Below are positions 1 through 9,310 of a stretch of 64,000 bases of DNA, piece by piece. Both the position numbers and the translations under genes were made by a program. The stretch is from an uncultured Butyrivibrio sp. Its GTDB lineage: Bacteria > Bacillota > Clostridia > Lachnospirales > Lachnospiraceae. The stretch spans positions 62,001 to 126,000 of the forward strand of contig NZ_CAMVPU010000002.1 of the NCBI RefSeq assembly GCF_947169445.1, given 5' to 3'. Below the pieces are notes generated by a model. It ran no database searches. It worked only from the letters and a program-made list of their open reading frames with translations, and was not told where the DNA came from. Every line of letters begins with the position of its first letter. Positions within the stretch are counted from its first letter, which is position 1.

Positions 1-1770
1 TGCCTTAAGTCTGTATACACGTCCGGTATTGGTAAAGAACATGACATAATTGTGTGTTGTAGTCATAAGGATATCTTCTACAAAATCATTATCGATAGTG
101 GTGATACCCTTGATTCCTTTACCGCCACGATTCTGTGACTTGAAGTTATCAATTGACATTCTCTTTATATATCCAAGATTTGTCATTGCGATAACAGTGT
201 TTACATTAGGAATAAGATCCTCTGTGTCGATGTCTGAATCGTCATGTCCAATCTGAGACTTTCTGTCATCACCATATTTAGCTGAAATCTCAGTAATCTC
301 GGTTCTTATTACACCAAGTAAAACTTTTCTATCTGCAAGAATAGCCTTTAATTCCTCAATTCTCTTAAGAAGCTCTGCGTGCTCCTGTTCAAGCTTGTCT
401 CTTTCCAAGCCTGTCAGAGTACGAAGTCTCATATCTACAATTGCCTGTGCCTGAACATCTGAAAGGCCAAATCTTCCCATCAACTGTTCCTTAGCAAGAG
501 CAACTGTTTCACTGCCTCTGATAATCTTGATTACTTCATCGATATTATCAAGTGCAATGAGTAATCCCTCTAAAATATGATTTCTTTCTTCTGCCTTGTT
601 AAGATCATATTTGGTTCTTCTGGTTACAACTTCTTCCTGATGCTTAATGTAGTACTTAAGCATATCTACGATGTTGAGAACCTTGGGCTCATTATTAACA
701 AGAGCAAGCATGATGATTCCAAAAGAATCCTGCATCTGAGTATGCTTATATAGTTTGTTGAGCATGATGTTAGGATTAACATCATTACGAAGCTCAATTA
801 CAACACGCATACCTTCACGGTCGGATTCATCACGAAGGGCAGTAATACCATCAAGCTTTTTGAGCTTAACAAGTTCAGCAATCTTCGAAATCATATTTGC
901 CTTATTTACAAGATACGGAAGCTCTGTTACAACGATTCTGTTCTTGCCGTTCTGCATAGGCTCTATATCTGTTACTGCACGTACTATAACCTTACCGCGG
1001 CCTGTTCTGTATGCTTCCTCGGCGCCTCTTGTTCCAAGAATAATACCACCTGTAGGGAAATCAGGAGCCTTGATGATCTCGAGAATCTCATCTATCTCAG
1101 TCTCTCTGTCTTCAAGAACTCTGTTATCAATCATTTTAACAACAGCATTAATTACTTCCCTTAAGTTATGAGGCGGTATATTAGTAGCCATACCAACCGC
1201 AATACCGGTTGTACCATTTACCAAAAGATTAGGATATCTGCTGGGAAGGATAGCAGGCTCTTTTTCCGTTTCATCAAAGTTAGGAACAAAGTCAACTGTA
1301 TCCTTGTTGATGTCGGCAATCATTTCCATAGAAATCTTGGTAAGTCTTGCCTCTGTGTATCGCATAGCAGCAGCGCCATCACCGTCCACAGAACCAAAGT
1401 TACCATGACCATCAACGAGACAATATCTCATTGACCATGGCTGAGCCATATTTACCAACGCACCATAGATAGAACTATCACCGTGTGGATGATATTTACC
1501 CATTGTATCACCGACGATACGCGCACACTTACGATGTGGCTTATCAGGGCCATTATTCAGCTCTATCATTGAATAAAGAATTCGTCTCTGAACCGGCTTA
1601 AGACCATCTCTTACATCCGGAAGAGCACGAGATGCAATAACACTCATGGCATAGTCAATATAATCTGACTCCATGGTTTTCTGAAGATCAACTTCTTTTA
1701 TTCTGTCGGTGGTCGTTTTATCAAAAACGTCATCTGGCATTTCATTGTTGATATTATTATTATCTGCCAT
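1..1770 (-). CDS. gyrA: DNA gyrase subunit A (3' part cut off by window edge)
   Basis: The A subunit of gyrase cuts and rejoins DNA during negative supercoiling, in an A2B2 complex with GyrB. The reverse strand reads open from an ATG at 1770 to base 1, giving 590 codons of a protein usually about 830 residues long, so the C-terminal beta-pinwheel is outside the window. Visible are the N-terminal DNA-binding motif around QRRILYSM (residues 61-68), the quinolone-determining segment HPHGDSSIYGALV (about 94-106) and the catalytic tyrosine in AAMRYTEARL (Tyr138). It lies 85 bp behind gyrB in the same direction and is probably transcribed with it. Odd: the residue aligned with E. coli Asp87 is Gly. 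Identification is certain; only the missing end is unknown. Confidence 0.97.
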   Translation of the reverse strand, partial: MADNNNINNEMPDDVFDKTTTDRIKEVDLQKTMESDYIDYAMSVIASRALPDVRDGLKPVQRRILYSMIELNNGPDKPHRKCARIVGDTMGKYHPHGDSSIYGALVNMAQPWSMRYCLVDGHGNFGSVDGDGAAAMRYTEARLTKISMEMIADINKDTVDFVPNFDETEKEPAILPSRYPNLLVNGTTGIAVGMATNIPPHNLREVINAVVKMIDNRVLEDRETEIDEILEIIKAPDFPTGGIILGTRGAEEAYRTGRGKVIVRAVTDIEPMQNGKNRIVVTELPYLVNKANMISKIAELVKLKKLDGITALRDESDREGMRVVIELRNDVNPNIMLNKLYKHTQMQDSFGIIMLALVNNEPKVLNIVDMLKYYIKHQEEVVTRRTKYDLNKAEERNHILEGLLIALDNIDEVIKIIRGSETVALAKEQLMGRFGLSDVQAQAIVDMRLRTLTGLERDKLEQEHAELLKRIEELKAILADRKVLLGVIRTEITEISAKYGDDRKSQIGHDDSDIDTEDLIPNVNTVIAMTNLGYIKRMSIDNFKSQNRGGKGIKGITTIDNDFVEDILMTTTHNYVMFFTNTGRVYRLKA

Positions 1771-1855
1771 TACCTTTTTCCCTTTATTTTGATATTCTTA
1801 CATACTTTTTCACCATGCTCTCAAATCAATATTATTCCTGCATGGCTCGTTATCT

Positions 1856-3796
1856 TTAGAAAATATCGATATTCTTAACGAACTTAGCGTTCTTTTCGAT
1901 AAATTCTCTTCTTGGTTCAACCTTATCGCCCATAAGAGTTGTAAATGTAACGTCAATATCAGATGATGATTCCTCATCCATATTTACGCGTAAAAGAACT
2001 CTTCTCTCGGGATCCATTGTTGTCTCCCAGAGCTGTTCAGGATCCATCTCACCAAGTCCCTTATAACGCTGGATTTTATTGTTCTGATCACGTCCAACAT
2101 CTGTAAGGATCCTGTCAAGTTCTTCGTCTGAGTATGCATACCATACCTTTTTATTCTTCTCAAGCTTGTAAAGTGGTGGCTGTGCCAGATATACATGCCC
2201 CTGCTTGATAAGTTCAGGCATAAATCTATACAGGAAAGTAAGCATAAGTGTTGAAATATGCGCACCATCAACATCGGCATCGGTCATGATGATAATCTTG
2301 TCATATCTTAGTTTGCTGATATCAAAATCATCATGGATACCTGTACCAAATGCAGTGATCATAGCCTTAATTTCTGCATTTCCGTATATTCTGTCTACTC
2401 GCGCCTTTTCTACGTTCAGAATCTTTCCACGAAGTGGAAGAATAGCCTGAGTAGCACGACTTCTTGCAGTCTTAGCTGAACCGCCGGCGGAATCTCCCTC
2501 AACGATAAAGATTTCGCAGTTCTTAGGATCTTTATCTGAACAGTCTGCAAGCTTACCTGGAAGTCCCATTCCATCAAGTGCAGATTTACGTCTTGTAAGA
2601 TCTCTTGCCTTTCTTGCTGCATCCCTAGCTCTCTGAGCAAGGATTGCCTTTTCAAGAATCTGCTTGGCAACATTAGGATTCTGTTCAAGGTAGTATGTGA
2701 GCTGTTCACCAACTATACCTGCAACAGCTCCTCTTGCCTCAGAATTACCAAGCTTTTGCTTTGTCTGTCCTTCAAACTGAGGATCCTCGATCTTAACACT
2801 TATGATAGCAGTAAGACCTTCTCTGATATCTTCACCAGTAAGATTTTCCTCGTTATCTTTTAACATCTTATTTGCTCTTGCATAGTCATTAAATGTCTTG
2901 GTAAGAGCAGCCTTAAATCCCTCAAGGTGTGTACCACCTTCAGGAGTATTAATATTATTTACAAAAGTATAAATGCTCTCATTGTAGGAATCATTGTGCT
3001 GGAAAGAAACCTCAACCTGTACGTTGTTCTTGTTGCCTTCGAAGTACATGATGCCATCATAAAGAGCTGTCTTACTCTTATTGAGGTACTGAACGAATTC
3101 CTTGATACCGCCTTCATAGTGGAAGGTCTGCTTAATAGGATCTTCTCCTTCCTCAACACGCATATCTGTAAGAGTAATCTTAAGGCCCTTTGTAAGGAAA
3201 GCCATTTCACGAAGTCTCTGTTTAAGAATGTTGTACTCAAAAACAGTAGTTTCTCTGAATATCTCAGCGTCAGGCTTAAAGTATACTCTTGTTCCGGTTA
3301 CATTTTCAGGAGCAGTAGCTATCTCCTTGAGAGGGTAGCATACTTTACCTCTTTCATATCTCTGCTGATATACTTTACCGCCTCTTGTAACCTGAACTTC
3401 AAGCCACTCTGAAAGAGCATTAACTACAGAAGCACCTACACCATGGAGTCCACCTGATACCTTGTATCCTCCACCGCCGAACTTACCGCCGGCATGAAGA
3501 ATAGTAAATACAACTTCAACACCTGTAAGGCCGGACTTATGATTCACGTCAACAGGGATACCACGACCATTATCCTGAACTACAATCGTGTTATCCTCAT
3601 TTATGGTTACCTCAATATGATCACAAAATCCTGCAAGAGCTTCATCTACTGAGTTATCAACTATCTCATAAACAAGATGATGAAGACCTCTGCTGGCAGT
3701 AGTACCAATATACATTCCCGGTCTTTTTCTTACAGCCTCAAGTCCTTCAAGAATCTGGATTTGATCGGCACCATAGTTTACTGCTTCTTCGCTCAT
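1856..3796 (-). CDS. gyrB: DNA gyrase subunit B
   Basis: ATPase subunit of DNA gyrase. The 646-residue product has the usual length for the short Firmicute GyrB. It starts MSEEAVNYGADQIQILEGLE followed by AVRKRPGMYIG, has the GHKL ATP site (DNGRGIPVD, GGLHGVGASVVNALS), a transducer domain, and the TOPRIM motifs EGDSAGG and DADVDGAHI that hold the catalytic magnesium. It ends with the conserved QRYKGLGEM and a short tail KFVKNIDIF. GyrB rather than ParE is favoured by its place directly behind recF in the dnaA-gyrA order. The gap to recF is only 16 bp, so it is likely cotranscribed from the dnaA or dnaN side. Confidence 0.98.
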   Translation of the reverse strand: MSEEAVNYGADQIQILEGLEAVRKRPGMYIGTTASRGLHHLVYEIVDNSVDEALAGFCDHIEVTINEDNTIVVQDNGRGIPVDVNHKSGLTGVEVVFTILHAGGKFGGGGYKVSGGLHGVGASVVNALSEWLEVQVTRGGKVYQQRYERGKVCYPLKEIATAPENVTGTRVYFKPDAEIFRETTVFEYNILKQRLREMAFLTKGLKITLTDMRVEEGEDPIKQTFHYEGGIKEFVQYLNKSKTALYDGIMYFEGNKNNVQVEVSFQHNDSYNESIYTFVNNINTPEGGTHLEGFKAALTKTFNDYARANKMLKDNEENLTGEDIREGLTAIISVKIEDPQFEGQTKQKLGNSEARGAVAGIVGEQLTYYLEQNPNVAKQILEKAILAQRARDAARKARDLTRRKSALDGMGLPGKLADCSDKDPKNCEIFIVEGDSAGGSAKTARSRATQAILPLRGKILNVEKARVDRIYGNAEIKAMITAFGTGIHDDFDISKLRYDKIIIMTDADVDGAHISTLMLTFLYRFMPELIKQGHVYLAQPPLYKLEKNKKVWYAYSDEELDRILTDVGRDQNNKIQRYKGLGEMDPEQLWETTMDPERRVLLRVNMDEESSSDIDVTFTTLMGDKVEPRREFIEKNAKFVKNIDIF

Positions 3797-3812
3797 TTTT
3801 TACTCCATTTCC

Positions 3813-4931
3813 TCAGTTTTCACTGGATACTGTTCCTTCTGTAACCTTGAACAGTTTATCTATTTCAAATCGATTATTTACAAATTCATCAAGTCCGGTG
3901 CAGGTAATAATTGTCTGTATATCTCCAATAGTATTCAGCAGGTAATTCTGTCTGTTACTGTCAAGCTCTGACAAAACATCATCCAGCAAAAGAACCGGAT
4001 TTTCCTTTTTAGCTTTTTTTACAATCTCAATCTCAGAAAGCTTAAGTGAGAGAGAAGCTGTCCTTTGCTGTCCCTGTGAACCATATTTCCTGATATCTAT
4101 TCCTTCACCATATTCATCAGACTCGCCAATTTTCTTTTGAACTATAAAAGAAAAATCATCCTTGTGTGGTCCAACCGTTGTCTGCTTGGTATAAATATCT
4201 TTTTGTCTGGAACTTCTTAGCTTTTTCTCAAATTCATCCGCACTTACATTTGGCTCATAATAAACTGACAGGAATTCTTTTTGTCCTGTTAGCTTATTAT
4301 GAATAGGTCTTATTATTTCATTAAGATCTTTGATGAATTTTTCCCTTGTCTTGATAATGACAGATCCATATTCGCATAACTGCTTATCCTGAACATCTAA
4401 TAAAACACTGTTATCAGGATGCTCAAACAGATCTTTAAGAACTTTATTACGCTCTACAACTAATTTGTTGTACTTAGAAAGACTATTAAGATAAATCTGA
4501 TCCAACTGACACAATTCCATATCCATGAATCTGCGCCTCTCTGAAGGACCATTTTTTATTATACTAAGATCTTCAGGAGAGAAAAAAACTACATTCAGCC
4601 TCCCGATTAAATCGGATGCTCTTTTTATCTTCTGACCATCTATTGCAATTCCCTTGGACTTATTCTTGCGAAGATGCATATCCACGCGGTATTCTGCATT
4701 ATCTTTTTCAAGGATAGTTCTGATATGTCCTTCATCTTTGCCAAATCGGATTATCTCTTTATCCTTACTTCCCTTATGTGACTTGGTAGTAGCAGAAATA
4801 AAAATTGCCTCTAGAATATTAGTCTTACCCTGTGCATTATCGCCATAGAGTATATTTGTACCACTACTAAAATCAATTTTCAGATTCTCATAGTTCCTGA
4901 AATCAGCAATTTCCAATGACTTGATTATCAT
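3813..4931 (-). CDS. recF: DNA replication and repair protein RecF
   Basis: RecF is an SMC-like ATPase that loads RecA at single-stranded gaps with RecO and RecR. The 372-residue protein has the typical start MIIKSLEIADFRNYENLKID, the Walker A loop GDNAQGKTNILEAI (about 35-48), the signature region SQGQQRTASLSLKLSE and the Walker B-like LLLDDVLSELD near residue 320. Length is normal for the family. Its start overlaps the end of yaaA by 4 bases (ATGA type), which indicates translational coupling. The order dnaN-yaaA-recF-gyrB is the conserved Firmicute origin order. Confidence 0.97.
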   Translation of the reverse strand: MIIKSLEIADFRNYENLKIDFSSGTNILYGDNAQGKTNILEAIFISATTKSHKGSKDKEIIRFGKDEGHIRTILEKDNAEYRVDMHLRKNKSKGIAIDGQKIKRASDLIGRLNVVFFSPEDLSIIKNGPSERRRFMDMELCQLDQIYLNSLSKYNKLVVERNKVLKDLFEHPDNSVLLDVQDKQLCEYGSVIIKTREKFIKDLNEIIRPIHNKLTGQKEFLSVYYEPNVSADEFEKKLRSSRQKDIYTKQTTVGPHKDDFSFIVQKKIGESDEYGEGIDIRKYGSQGQQRTASLSLKLSEIEIVKKAKKENPVLLLDDVLSELDSNRQNYLLNTIGDIQTIITCTGLDEFVNNRFEIDKLFKVTEGTVSSEN

Positions 4932-5143
4932 TTCTCTATCTTAACCTGCGTGCCATCATACTCAAAAACATCACCGTCATATAACTTACGGCCACGTCTT
5001 TCTTCAACTTCTCCATTAACCTTAACAAGTCCGGCTAAAATATCATTCTTAGCATCGACGCCTGAATCCTCAAGCCCAGCCTTTTTAAGTGCCTGGCCAA
5101 GCTTAATAAATTCATCGCCTTCTCTTAATCTAACTATTTCCAT
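4928..5143 (-). CDS. yaaA: S4-domain RNA-binding protein YaaA/RlbA
   Basis: A 71-residue single S4 domain protein found between dnaN and recF in most Firmicutes. The S4 core is visible as FIKLGQALKKAGLEDSG, then GLVKVNGEVEERRGRKLYDGD. Family knowledge links it to 50S ribosome binding, but its exact role is poorly known. It ends in a 4-base overlap with recF and starts about 30 bp after dnaN. It is one of three small S4 proteins in the window; the others are YlmH and RqcP. Confidence 0.9.
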   Translation of the reverse strand: MEIVRLREGDEFIKLGQALKKAGLEDSGVDAKNDILAGLVKVNGEVEERRGRKLYDGDVFEYDGTQVKIEK

Positions 5144-5173
5144 CTAAAAATCCTTTTGTAAAAAACTAAATAA

Positions 5174-6283
5174 TCAATCAACAGTTGTAAAATTAACTGG
5201 AAGTACAAGATAAATGTATGTTGAATCCTTATCTCTGATAAAGCATGGTGCCTTAGGATTAACGAGATAGATATCAACGATCTCATCTTCAATAGCTCTC
5301 AGGGCATCAATCAAAAACTTAGGATTGAAACCAATCATAAGATCTTTACCCTGCTTATCTATATCAATTTCCTCGTCCATACTACCAATTGCAGAATTAA
5401 TCTTGAGCTCCATCTTGCCATCAGTGATAGCAATAATAACAGGCTTCTTGTCACCTTCTTTTACAAGAAGGGTAGCTCTGTCTATACAATCCATTAATTC
5501 TTTTCTGTTAATGCTCATCTTTGTCTCATAATCACTAGAGAGCATCTGGTCAATACTGAAGTATTCACCTTCTATAAGTCTTGATACAACTGTTGTCTTA
5601 TCAAATTCAAAAAGAATATGCTTATCAGTAAAATAAATATTTACCATCTTCTCGATGCTATCACCTAAAATCTTACTGATCTCACCAAGAGTCTTACCTG
5701 GAACAATTACTTTCTTGTACGCATAATTGCCGTTAAGCTTAACTTTTCTGATAGAAATTCTGTGACCATCAAGAGAAACAAGCTTAAGATTCTCACCATC
5801 TACTTCAAATAGCTCACCAGCCATCATCTTATTGGCATCATTTTCTGCTATTGAAAAGATAGTCTGTTGTATTACATTCCTAAGTGTGTACTGAGAAACA
5901 ACTACTCCATCAATTTTCTCGATTGATGGAAGATATGTAAAGTCATCACCTTTTCTTCCGATAAGGTTAAACTTTGCCTTTTCACAACTGATAGTAACTT
6001 TATTACTGCTGTCAGATTCAATAGTAACATCGTTATCAGGGAGTTTTCTTACTATATCTACAAAAATCTTAGCATCTATAGCTATGTATCCTCTTTCTAA
6101 GATATTACCCTCTACTATAGTCTGTATTCCCAATTCCATATCATTGGCAATGAACTTAATTATTCCTTCAGTAGCATCTACCAATATACATTCGAGTACA
6201 GACATAGTTGTCTTAGAAGGAACAGCTTTTGAAACAATCTGTAACCCACTTACAAGATTTGATTTAGAACAAACGAATTTCAT
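5174..6283 (-). CDS. dnaN: DNA polymerase III beta subunit (sliding clamp)
   Basis: The sliding clamp holds the replicative polymerase on DNA as a ring dimer. The 369-residue product has the three-domain layout and normal length. Recognisable features are the start MKFVCSKSNLVSGLQIVSKA, the segment TIESDSSNKVTISCEKAKF, FEVDGENLKLVSLDGHRISI in the middle domain, and the C-terminal LVLPVNFTTVD, close to the conserved hydrophobic-pocket end (MPMRL in other taxa). It follows dnaA by 318 bp, the gap that carries part of the origin. A purine-rich AGGGAG lies about 12 bases before the ATG. Confidence 0.97.
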   Translation of the reverse strand: MKFVCSKSNLVSGLQIVSKAVPSKTTMSVLECILVDATEGIIKFIANDMELGIQTIVEGNILERGYIAIDAKIFVDIVRKLPDNDVTIESDSSNKVTISCEKAKFNLIGRKGDDFTYLPSIEKIDGVVVSQYTLRNVIQQTIFSIAENDANKMMAGELFEVDGENLKLVSLDGHRISIRKVKLNGNYAYKKVIVPGKTLGEISKILGDSIEKMVNIYFTDKHILFEFDKTTVVSRLIEGEYFSIDQMLSSDYETKMSINRKELMDCIDRATLLVKEGDKKPVIIAITDGKMELKINSAIGSMDEEIDIDKQGKDLMIGFNPKFLIDALRAIEDEIVDIYLVNPKAPCFIRDKDSTYIYLVLPVNFTTVD

Positions 6284-6601
6284 TTAACCACATACTCCCT
6301 TCGGGCATTCGCAAATATAAAATATTTATTAATTAATCATAAAAGAATTAGTAATAGCTGTTGAAAAGTGTAAAACCTATTCTATTATACAATTTATGCG
6401 GCTTTTTTACAAATTTTTGATTGTTGAAAACAAAATTTTTCATGTTAAAAATTAAAAAGTTATAAACAAGCCAAATTTTAACAAATGAGGTGTAAAAAAG
6501 TAATCCACCCCTAATTCACAGCTTATCCTCTTATTAATCACAAGTTATCAAGATAGTTATCCACAATTGTGTATAACTCATTAATTTTTGTGAATAATTA
6601 A
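6284..6601. other. oriC part 1: dnaA-dnaN spacer with DnaA boxes
   Basis: This very AT-rich 318-bp spacer holds no gene. Near the dnaA end are a perfect DnaA box TTATCCACA at 6557-6565, a one-mismatch box TTATACACA on the other strand at 6568-6576, and a weaker TTATTCACA on the other strand at 6589-6597. Further degenerate copies may lie at 6512-6520. Together with the cluster upstream of dnaA this gives the two-part origin known from Bacillus subtilis. The promoter of dnaN must also be here, but I cannot place it with confidence. Confidence 0.8.
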
Positions 6602-7999
6602 TTATAGTGAAGGGTTTAATTTCTTTATTATAATATCAAGGTTCTTGTTAAGTTCTTCATCATAAGCAATCTGTTTCTTTATCTTGCTTATTCCGCTCAT
6701 AACAGTAGTGTGATCCTTTTTGCCAAGGAGCTTTCCGATTTCTTCCAGTGAAGCATCTGTATGTTCTCTGCAAAGATACATAATAACCTGTCTTGGTAAA
6801 ACAATTTCTGAATTTCTCTTTTTGGAGAATATGTCTTCCTTTTTAGAACCATACTGCTCACAAACAGTATCAATAATCAGCTGAGGAGTAATTACCTTGG
6901 ATTTATCAGGATAAATAATATCCTTAAGAGCTTCCATAGCATTTTCAAGAGTAATATCTACATTATTAAGTCGTGAGTAAGCAATGATCTTGTTATAAGC
7001 TCCCTCAAGTTCTCTGATGTTTGATTTAATATTTGTAGCAATGTAATTAATAACTTCATCGTCTATATGCTTGCCGTAGTTTTCAGCATTTTTTCTCAGG
7101 ATTGCCATTCTGGTCTCATAATCAGGAGACTGGATATCAGCAATAAGTCCCATTTCGAATCTGGATCTGAATCTTTCTTCAAGTGTTTCCATTTCCTTAG
7201 GCGGTTTATCAGATGAAAGAATTATCTGTTTGCCGGCCTGGTGTAACTCATTGAATGTGTGGAAGAATTCTTCCTGAGTTGATTCTTTTCCTATAATAAA
7301 CTGAACGTCATCGACCATGAGAACGTCTACTGTACGATATTTCTCACGCAGCTTGGACATGCTCTCTGCTTTACCACTTCTGATAGATTCGATAACTTCA
7401 TTAGTGAACTGCTCAGAAGTTACATATAAAACCTTGGCCTGGTGATTGTGTTCCATAACAAAGTGACCTATGGAATGCATAAGGTGAGTCTTACCAAGTC
7501 CGGGACCTCCATATAAGAAAAGAGGATTATATGAGATTCCGGGTGATTCAGCTACTGCAAGAGAAGCTGAATGAGCAAACTTGTTATTACTTCCTACGAC
7601 AAAAGTATCAAATCTATATTTAGGATTAAGATTTGAATGATCAGAAGAATTATTGCTCTGATACTGGTTTTGATAATTATTTTCAGATTTATTTTCATTA
7701 GTTTCTTCATTATTAATAATGTCTTTATTAATCACAAAAGAAACTTCATACATTTCTCCTAGGAATTCTGATATAGCTACCTTAAAGAAATCCATATAGT
7801 TCTTACTGATATAAGAAAGAGCCATAGGATTATCCTGTGGAATCATAATAATAACAGTATTGTCCTGAACAGTATAAACTGATAAAGGATCAATCCAGGT
7901 TCTGAAAGAAATATCAGAGATACCAAATTCTATTCTGATATTCTTCTTGATTTCATCCCAATTCGATTTTAATTTGTTTGTGATTTCTGATGATTGCAT
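6602..7999 (-). CDS. dnaA: Chromosomal replication initiator DnaA
   Basis: DnaA is an AAA+ ATPase that melts the origin and recruits the helicase. I place the start at 7999 (MQSSEITNKLKSNWDEIKK), because GGGGTG lies just upstream of this ATG; an in-frame ATG at 8023 has no ribosome binding site. This gives 465 residues. Domain I is at about 1-80, a Glu/Asn/Ser-rich linker follows (domain II, about 95-125), then the AAA+ domain with Walker A GGPGLGKTHLMHS and Walker B VDVLMVDDVQF, and domain IV with the DNA-binding signature KKDHTTVMSGISKI. It is flanked on both sides by DnaA boxes, so it is probably autoregulated. Confidence 0.97.
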   Translation of the reverse strand: MQSSEITNKLKSNWDEIKKNIRIEFGISDISFRTWIDPLSVYTVQDNTVIIMIPQDNPMALSYISKNYMDFFKVAISEFLGEMYEVSFVINKDIINNEETNENKSENNYQNQYQSNNSSDHSNLNPKYRFDTFVVGSNNKFAHSASLAVAESPGISYNPLFLYGGPGLGKTHLMHSIGHFVMEHNHQAKVLYVTSEQFTNEVIESIRSGKAESMSKLREKYRTVDVLMVDDVQFIIGKESTQEEFFHTFNELHQAGKQIILSSDKPPKEMETLEERFRSRFEMGLIADIQSPDYETRMAILRKNAENYGKHIDDEVINYIATNIKSNIRELEGAYNKIIAYSRLNNVDITLENAMEALKDIIYPDKSKVITPQLIIDTVCEQYGSKKEDIFSKKRNSEIVLPRQVIMYLCREHTDASLEEIGKLLGKKDHTTVMSGISKIKKQIAYDEELNKNLDIIIKKLNPSL

Positions 8000-8542
8000 A
8001 AAAAAAACACCCCAACTACGCATAATTTTAGACTTTAACTATTTTATATTAAATATCTATAAATATCAAACAACTGTGGATAAGTGGAAAACTTTTTTTT
8101 ATCGAAAAAAAACATTAATAAAAAAATTGGCTTGTGGAAAAATACCCCTTTTTCCACTTTTATTAATCTACCGCAATAAACCGCGTAATTAAGCCATTTA
8201 TTAATAATTTATAACGTAATATATACAGCTTTATCCACAAAAAATAAAAAAAATGTGGATAAAGTTGACGGAAAAATATTAATCAACAGGTTATCCACAA
8301 AATCAACATTTGGATGTGGATAATTTTTTTTAGCACCACATGTTGTATTGTTTTTTTATAAAAAATTTTTAATATTTTTAGTGTTTAATTAATGGCAGTT
8401 TATGGCTTGACTGCTTGGTTTTTATTTATTATAATTATAAAGATTTTTTCCACACATGGATGCAATCAATAATCATTTAATAAGATGATTATGTACTTTA
8501 AATTGAGTTTTTGAGTTTGTATAAGAAGGAGGTGTTTCCATA
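8000..8542. other. oriC part 2: DnaA-box cluster and AT-rich unwinding region
   Basis: A 543-bp gene-free stretch between divergent dnaA and rpmH. I find five perfect DnaA boxes (TTATCCACA or its complement): 8075-8083 (minus), 8231-8239 (plus), 8254-8262 (minus), 8291-8299 (plus) and 8315-8323 (minus). The last four form two inverted pairs within 93 bp. Beside them, at about 8325-8470, is a stretch made almost only of A and T, a good candidate for the unwinding element. The consensus promoter for rpmH is at its right edge. Confidence 0.88.
8407..8435 (+). promoter_or_regulatory. Vegetative promoter of the rpmH operon
   Basis: TTGACT (8407-8412) and TATAAT (8430-8435) are separated by exactly 17 bp. 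The predicted start near 8442 gives a leader of about 100 bases before rpmH. It lies at the edge of the origin, so transcription may affect origin opening. Confidence 0.8.
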
Positions 8543-8677
8543 ATGAAGATGACATTCCAGCCTCATAAGCTCCAGAGAGCCAGAGTACATGGTTTCAGAG
8601 CGAGAATGGCTACTAAGGGCGGCAGAAAAGTTCTTGCTGCTAGAAGAGCTAAGGGAAGAAAGAGATTATCAGCATGA
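8543..8677 (+). CDS. rpmH: 50S ribosomal protein L34
   Basis: A 44-residue, very basic protein, MKMTFQPHKLQRARVHGFRA and onward, ending GRKRLSA. It matches bacterial L34 in length and sequence (motif HGFRARM, then RRAKGRKRLSA). It is too short for common ORF cut-offs. A strong AAGGAGGTG lies 8 bases before the ATG. It is the first gene to the right of oriC, as in nearly all bacteria, and is followed by a hairpin that may lower transcription into rnpA. Confidence 0.97.
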   Translation: MKMTFQPHKLQRARVHGFRARMATKGGRKVLAARRAKGRKRLSA

Positions 8678-8680
8678 TTT

Positions 8681-8708
8681 AAAGGCCGCAGTAATGTGGC
8701 CTTTTTCC
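8681..8708 (+). terminator. Hairpin terminator/attenuator after rpmH
   Basis: AAAGGCCGCA and TGTGGCCTTT form a stem of about 10 bp with a 4-base loop, followed by a T run. Since rnpA starts just 23 bp later, it probably lets part of transcription through, so that L34 is made in larger amount than RnpA. Confidence 0.75.
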
Positions 8709-8730
8709 TTATGTTAAGTAAAAAGGTGAT

Positions 8731-9084
8731 ATGATGATTTTTTCGGAATCAATGAAAAAGACAAGTGATTTCCGTAATGTTTATGAAAATGGCAAAAGCT
8801 TTGCTAATAAGTTTATAGTTCTTTATGTGTGGGAAAATGGCCGTTCAGATAACAAAATCGGAATATCATGTAGTAAAAAAATTGGGAACAGTGTTGTAAG
8901 GCACAGATTTGCAAGACTTGTTCGAGAATCTTACCGATTACAGGAAAATGTATTCAATAGTGGTTTGGATATAGTAATCGTAGCCAGAGCCTGTGCGAGA
9001 GATGCTTCTTTTTTTGAAATTCAGGACTCTCTTTTGTATCTGGCAGGGAAGGCCCGCATAAAGAAAAATGGCGGTGAACAATGA
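8731..9084 (+). CDS. rnpA: Ribonuclease P protein component
   Basis: Protein subunit of RNase P, which trims tRNA 5' ends together with the rnpB RNA. The 117-residue product has the family hallmark RNxVxR-like segment KKIGNSVVRHRFARLVRESY (about 49-68), and the start with SMKKTSDFRNVYENGKSF. Two ATGs stand in tandem at 8731 and 8734 after AAGGTG; the second has the better spacing, so the product may be 116 residues. Its end overlaps yidD by 4 bases. Confidence 0.96.
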   Translation: MMIFSESMKKTSDFRNVYENGKSFANKFIVLYVWENGRSDNKIGISCSKKIGNSVVRHRFARLVRESYRLQENVFNSGLDIVIVARACARDASFFEIQDSLLYLAGKARIKKNGGEQ

Positions 9085-9290
9085 AAAAAATACTTATCTA
9101 TTTAATTAAGTTTTACAGAAAGTATTTGTCTCCATTAAAGAGAACAAAATGTCCATATATTCCGACATGTTCAGAATATGGACTAGAAGCAATAGAAAAG
9201 TACGGAGCAATTAAAGGGGGATTACTTGCCGCCTGGAGGATTCTTAGATGTAATCCTTTTTCAAGTGGTGGCTATGATCCTGTTCCGTGA
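9081..9290 (+). CDS. yidD: Membrane protein insertion efficiency factor YidD
   Basis: A 69-residue small protein with an amphipathic start and the family motif KCPYIPTCSEYGLEAIEKYG with the paired cysteines, followed by WRILRCNPFSSGGYDPVP. YidD is thought to help YidC insert membrane proteins. It overlaps rnpA by ATGA and precedes yidC, the standard order. Certain by sequence and place. Confidence 0.96.
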   Translation: MKKILIYLIKFYRKYLSPLKRTKCPYIPTCSEYGLEAIEKYGAIKGGLLAAWRILRCNPFSSGGYDPVP

Positions 9291-9310
9291 ACTTTCAGAG
9301 GAGGTATAAT

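Noticed and set aside
8000..8023. Longer dnaA start at 8023
   Set aside because: No ribosome binding site before it; the ATG at 7999 has GGGGTG at good distance and matches the family start.
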